From the NCBI GenBank assembly GCA_008973525.1, contig WACJ01000225.1:1-64000 (forward strand): 64,000 bases of DNA. The letters are read 5' to 3'. The notes under the pieces were generated by a model that saw only the letters and a program-made list of their open reading frames with translations, was not told where the DNA came from and did no database searches. Each line of letters starts with the position of its first letter. Within the stretch, counting starts at the first letter, position 1. This document shows, piece by piece, positions 60,970 through 64,000 of this stretch. Both the position numbers and the translations under genes were made by a program. The DNA comes from Stenopsyche tienmushanensis (taxonomy: Eukaryota; Arthropoda; Insecta; Trichoptera; Stenopsychidae).

Positions 60970-62854
60970 TTATTGATTTGGCCACACGACATTCTCTATC
61001 CAGTCTAAATAGGTACTTATTCTTGTGTATACTCCGGGTATCTCTACTTTGCCACATCCAATCCCGAAGGAAGTTATTCCGAATATGGTTTCCGCAAAGA
61101 ATAGTTCCGGATCAGATTTATGCAATGGACCACCACTGTCACCCTTGAAAAATTGTCTAAAATTAATATCACGAAATTTTAAGTTTTTCGCTAAGCTATA
61201 GAATTTTACCGGGCAAGAATCTTGTTCTCCAAGTGGATGTCCAGCGCAAATTTGCCCATCAATGATTCCATCAGGAATGCGACTCGAAATATGATCATAT
61301 TGTGAACTACATTCCTCATTTTTAACCACACGCAATTTCACTTTTAGTAAATCCGGCGATACGCTACCATCTAAATAACAAGAAAATAATATTTAAATAG
61401 TTTATGATAAATAGCAATATAGGCTACAAAATCAAATCAAAATCGTACGATAAGATGTCTTTCCCCAACCGATACCTATCGTCACTCCAGAAGTAGAAAA
61501 AGACTGATGTAGACAAATTGGTTTTATAATAAATGAGAATCTGAAAATGGAAGAAACATGAAAATATTTTTGTAAAAGCATTGTAATGTTTGACGTAGTA
61601 GGATTCTTTTAAAAAAAAAGAAAGGATTTAAAAAGAGTTCATCTCAAAAAACTAAGGCGTTAATAATAAACTAAAGCTGCCTTCATTACTGAATTTTTTG
61701 ATCATTCCTGTGCCTCTTAACGGTATGAAATCCACATCTTCGTCAAAATACAACATTATTTTATATCTCATATTAATTTTAAATTATGCGGACATACGTG
61801 GTTGATTTGGCTAATTGCATTAACGCAATATCATGATATCGATTCGGAGGTGAATACAATGGATGGATAATAATTTTAGCAATCGGTATATCATTTTCAT
61901 CTAAAGATTTAGAGAGATAAATCTTCCCCAATCTCACCACAGCTGGTTCCAACCTTAAAAGACAATTTTATTGCTAAGTAATAAGCCTTGAATTAGTATC
62001 TCAATAAGTTTATAAATTGAACATGTACATTTTGTAGCGGGAATCGGTATTTGGAACGGCACTGCAATGTGCCGCAGTTATTATGAAATTTTCACTGATT
62101 AAGGATGCTCCACAATTCCAATCATAACCGCTTTCATTTAAGAAAAGCCATCCTAAAGCTCCCTGTAATGTCAAAAAATCTTTAATAATGTATTTCATAG
62201 CAATAAATAAAAATAACAAGTCTTACCATATGTGGATATTTTCCTAGTTCAACTTTTTCTCCGCCATATTCAGATGCAGTTACATCCCCTTCTTCTTCAA
62301 ATTTAACTGGGTTATACTCCTTGCATTCTGAATAAATGTAATTTTCTCATTAGGTTTTTTAAATACATTTCAAGTTAATCTTCTTGTACGGACTCACTTT
62401 TAACGCTGATTCTTTCCTTGCTCGGATCACTGACGTTTGTATCATCCAAAACATCTGGATAGCATTGAATAGGCCCTAAAAATTATGAAATAAAATAATT
62501 ATGATTGTGATAACTTCTACTATATCGCAGATCTTCTTCCCGTACATATGTCTTCATCGCTACAAAAAATTGGTCTGGAATTTTTACGCTTCAAGTAGTT
62601 AAAAAACTTTCTATTTTCACTAACAAATTGGCAAGTACCCGATGAACCATCACGAAGCTTACATTTTTCTTCAGCTGAAATATCAGTCAAATATGTAATT
62701 CAATGCATACAATAATTATTAAAATCAAATATACAAATTATACTTTTAATTGGTGGTTCTGCTGGGCGATATACGAGTACTGAATCTCCAATTTTTTCTT
62801 GGGTTGACAAAATTTCATTTGCGCTTTTTGGACAACAAATAATTGATGAATGTG
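60970..62854 (-). CDS. CLIP-domain serine protease G (5' exons missing from window)
   Basis: Nine exons seen, 5' to 3': 62854-62744 CLIP1b (SIICCPKSA), 62674-62546 CLIP2 (EEKCKLRDGSSGTC, RPIFC), 62475-62398 (IQCYPDV), 62327-62227 (CKEYNPVKF, ASEYGGEKVELG), 62162-62029 (ITAAHC), 61953-61798 (YHDIALMQL), 61540-61449, 61370-61210 (GEQDSCP, Asp189) and 61143-60970 (GDSGGPLH, ending WPNQ). All keep frame. The CLIP1a and signal exons are not found between 62855 and 63050, where a mariner element begins, so they are either beyond 64000 or lost. It is the most diverged member: Glu at the position of mature residue 16 and Pro at position 192 (DSCPGDSGGP), where relatives have Arg, Lys or Gln. The triad is intact. 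Confidence 0.85.
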
Positions 62855-63054
62855 CTGTAAAACAAACACGTTGATATTAATTTACTAAACAAGATGAAAC
62901 TACCCTATTTGACCCCCTATTCTATTAAATAAACTATTTAATCTTTATTCCCCTAATATTAAATCCAAAATAATTTAATTGTACTTATAACTTCAATCCT
63001 TATTCCTCCCGTATCATATTCGTACTATTAGTTAAAGCGGAAAGAAATGTCATT
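62855..63054 (-). other. intron sequence of gene G
   Basis: AT-rich, no coding match. Confidence 0.4.
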
Positions 63055-63960
63055 TTTTTGTTATTTGGAGAAAAAAATTATTTATGACTAACACTGATCG
63101 CTTTTTGAGTATTTCAGCTTTTAACCTATTTAATTGTACACAGTATAAATCTGCTGTGACAGTTTGGCCAGGTTTTAATAATTCGTAGTGAATTACGCCA
63201 AAAAAATCCCACCAAACACAAAAGAGGACCTTTTTTAAGGATAATGACGGTCGAGGGGTAGAAACATGTACTTTATTTCAAGAAAGTCACTGTTTTTTCT
63301 TCTCGGACTGTTGTAGAGGACCGACTTATCATTTCCAGTAACGATCCTTTTTAAAAATGGATCGGTTTCATACCTGGACAATAGCGATGAACAAATGATT
63401 ATCCGTTGTTCCAAAACCATTGATGACAGCTCGTGCGGTACCCAAATTCCCTGTCTATGTTTTTTCCCGAGTCTTCAAATGGTCTTTTACAGTCGACCAG
63501 GGACAGCCGATGTCTAGCGATAATTCCGTTATTGTTTTTCAAGGATAAGTTTCTACCAGAGAATTTAATGCGTCATCATCGATTATTGGAGGTCGTCCTG
63601 ATTTTGATTTATTTTTCAAATCTCTGTCACCACTTTTGAATTTTTTGATCCATCTATGGCATTCTTGACTATTCAATATGTTGCCATATGTATCACAGAT
63701 GCTCTGGGTAGCTTCTTTTGCTTTTAATCCTTCATGGAATAAAAACAGTAAACAAGATCGCAAATGTGTCTCATTAATTCCTGGCTTGGATATGTTCACT
63801 ATGGCTAAAAAATATAAAAATATTTGAAAGAGAGAGACAAACAACAGAGCTTCAAAATGACACTAACCTTGACGTATTCACTCGACAGCAACCCGATGCA
63901 AACTGACGGCAAAGACACAACCAAAAAATGACATTTCTTTCCGCTTTATCTAATATATTG
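63055..63960 (-). mobile_element. mariner-like element, transposase disrupted
   Basis: The transposase runs leftwards. The helix-turn-helix part is at 63844-63539 (LRSCLLFLFHEGLKAKEATQ, CHRWIKKFKSGDRDL, KSGRPPIIDDDAL). Then, after frameshifts, come DIGCPWSTVKDHL (about 63480), RIVTGNDKSVLYNSPRRKNS (about 63330) and WWDFFGVIHYELLKPGQTVT (about 63190). It stops before the third catalytic residue near 63060, so it is 3'-truncated and dead. The outer end at 63833-63960 is shared with window positions 1-112. It lies where the intron between CLIP1a and CLIP1b of gene G should be. Confidence 0.8.
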
Positions 63961-64000
63961 GATTTTATGAATTTTAAGGGATGAAACTTTAAAATTAAAA

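Noticed and set aside
1..64000. CRISPR arrays, operons, ribosome binding sites, viral genes
   Set aside because: None seen. The intron-exon structure, tRNA form and transposon content are those of an animal nuclear genome.

Overview
The window looks like insect (at least arthropod) nuclear DNA. It is AT-rich, its genes are split by short GT-AG introns, it carries a eukaryotic tRNA-Leu, and it is littered with relics of mariner, hAT, pogo, RTE-type LINE, SINE and TTAA-MITE elements. The species cannot be named from sequence alone. No CRISPR, operon or viral gene was seen.

Layout. 0-2.2 kb: a probable last exon of an unidentified gene with a long 3' UTR. 5.45-6.16 kb: a single-exon mitochondrial-type Nudix CoA diphosphatase (NUDT8-like, minus strand). 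7.1 kb: tRNA-Leu(TAA). 10.6 kb: a small CXXC/CXXC ORF. 11-16.2 kb: a hAT element interrupted by LINE and mariner relics. 17.4 kb: a secreted single-domain Kazal inhibitor with Arg at the predicted P1 site. 19.7-62.9 kb: a tandem array of secreted CLIP-domain serine proteases (Snake/CLIPC-like), all on the minus strand.

The array holds seven recognisable genes, called A to G here, plus a decayed 3' fragment (X) and a truncated 5' fragment (Y). They fall into four subgroups: A/B, C/D/X/Y, E/F and G. Exon boundaries and phases are shared almost perfectly: signal peptide, CLIP1a, CLIP1b, CLIP2, linker, activation-site exon, His exon, Asp exon, a 92-nt exon, an Asp189 exon and the Ser exon. C, D and F read through completely (453, 446 and 444 aa). 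A and E each have a one-base frameshift in the last exon. B lacks a recognisable first exon. G has lost its 5' exons beyond a mariner insertion or beyond the window edge.

Two family traits stand out. The second CLIP domain of every copy has four cysteines, lacking exactly the pair (Cys3 and Cys6) that forms one disulfide in classical CLIP domains. The expected Arg-Ile-Val-Gly-Gly activation site is replaced by forms such as VYGG, AYGG, AAGG, AFGG or EYGG with no basic residue before them, although the His/Asp/Ser triad and the trypsin-type Asp189 are kept. The proteases presumably act in the haemolymph or another extracellular space, in an immune, clotting or patterning cascade, and the Kazal inhibitor next door could restrain trypsin-like enzymes of this type; these roles are inferred from family knowledge.
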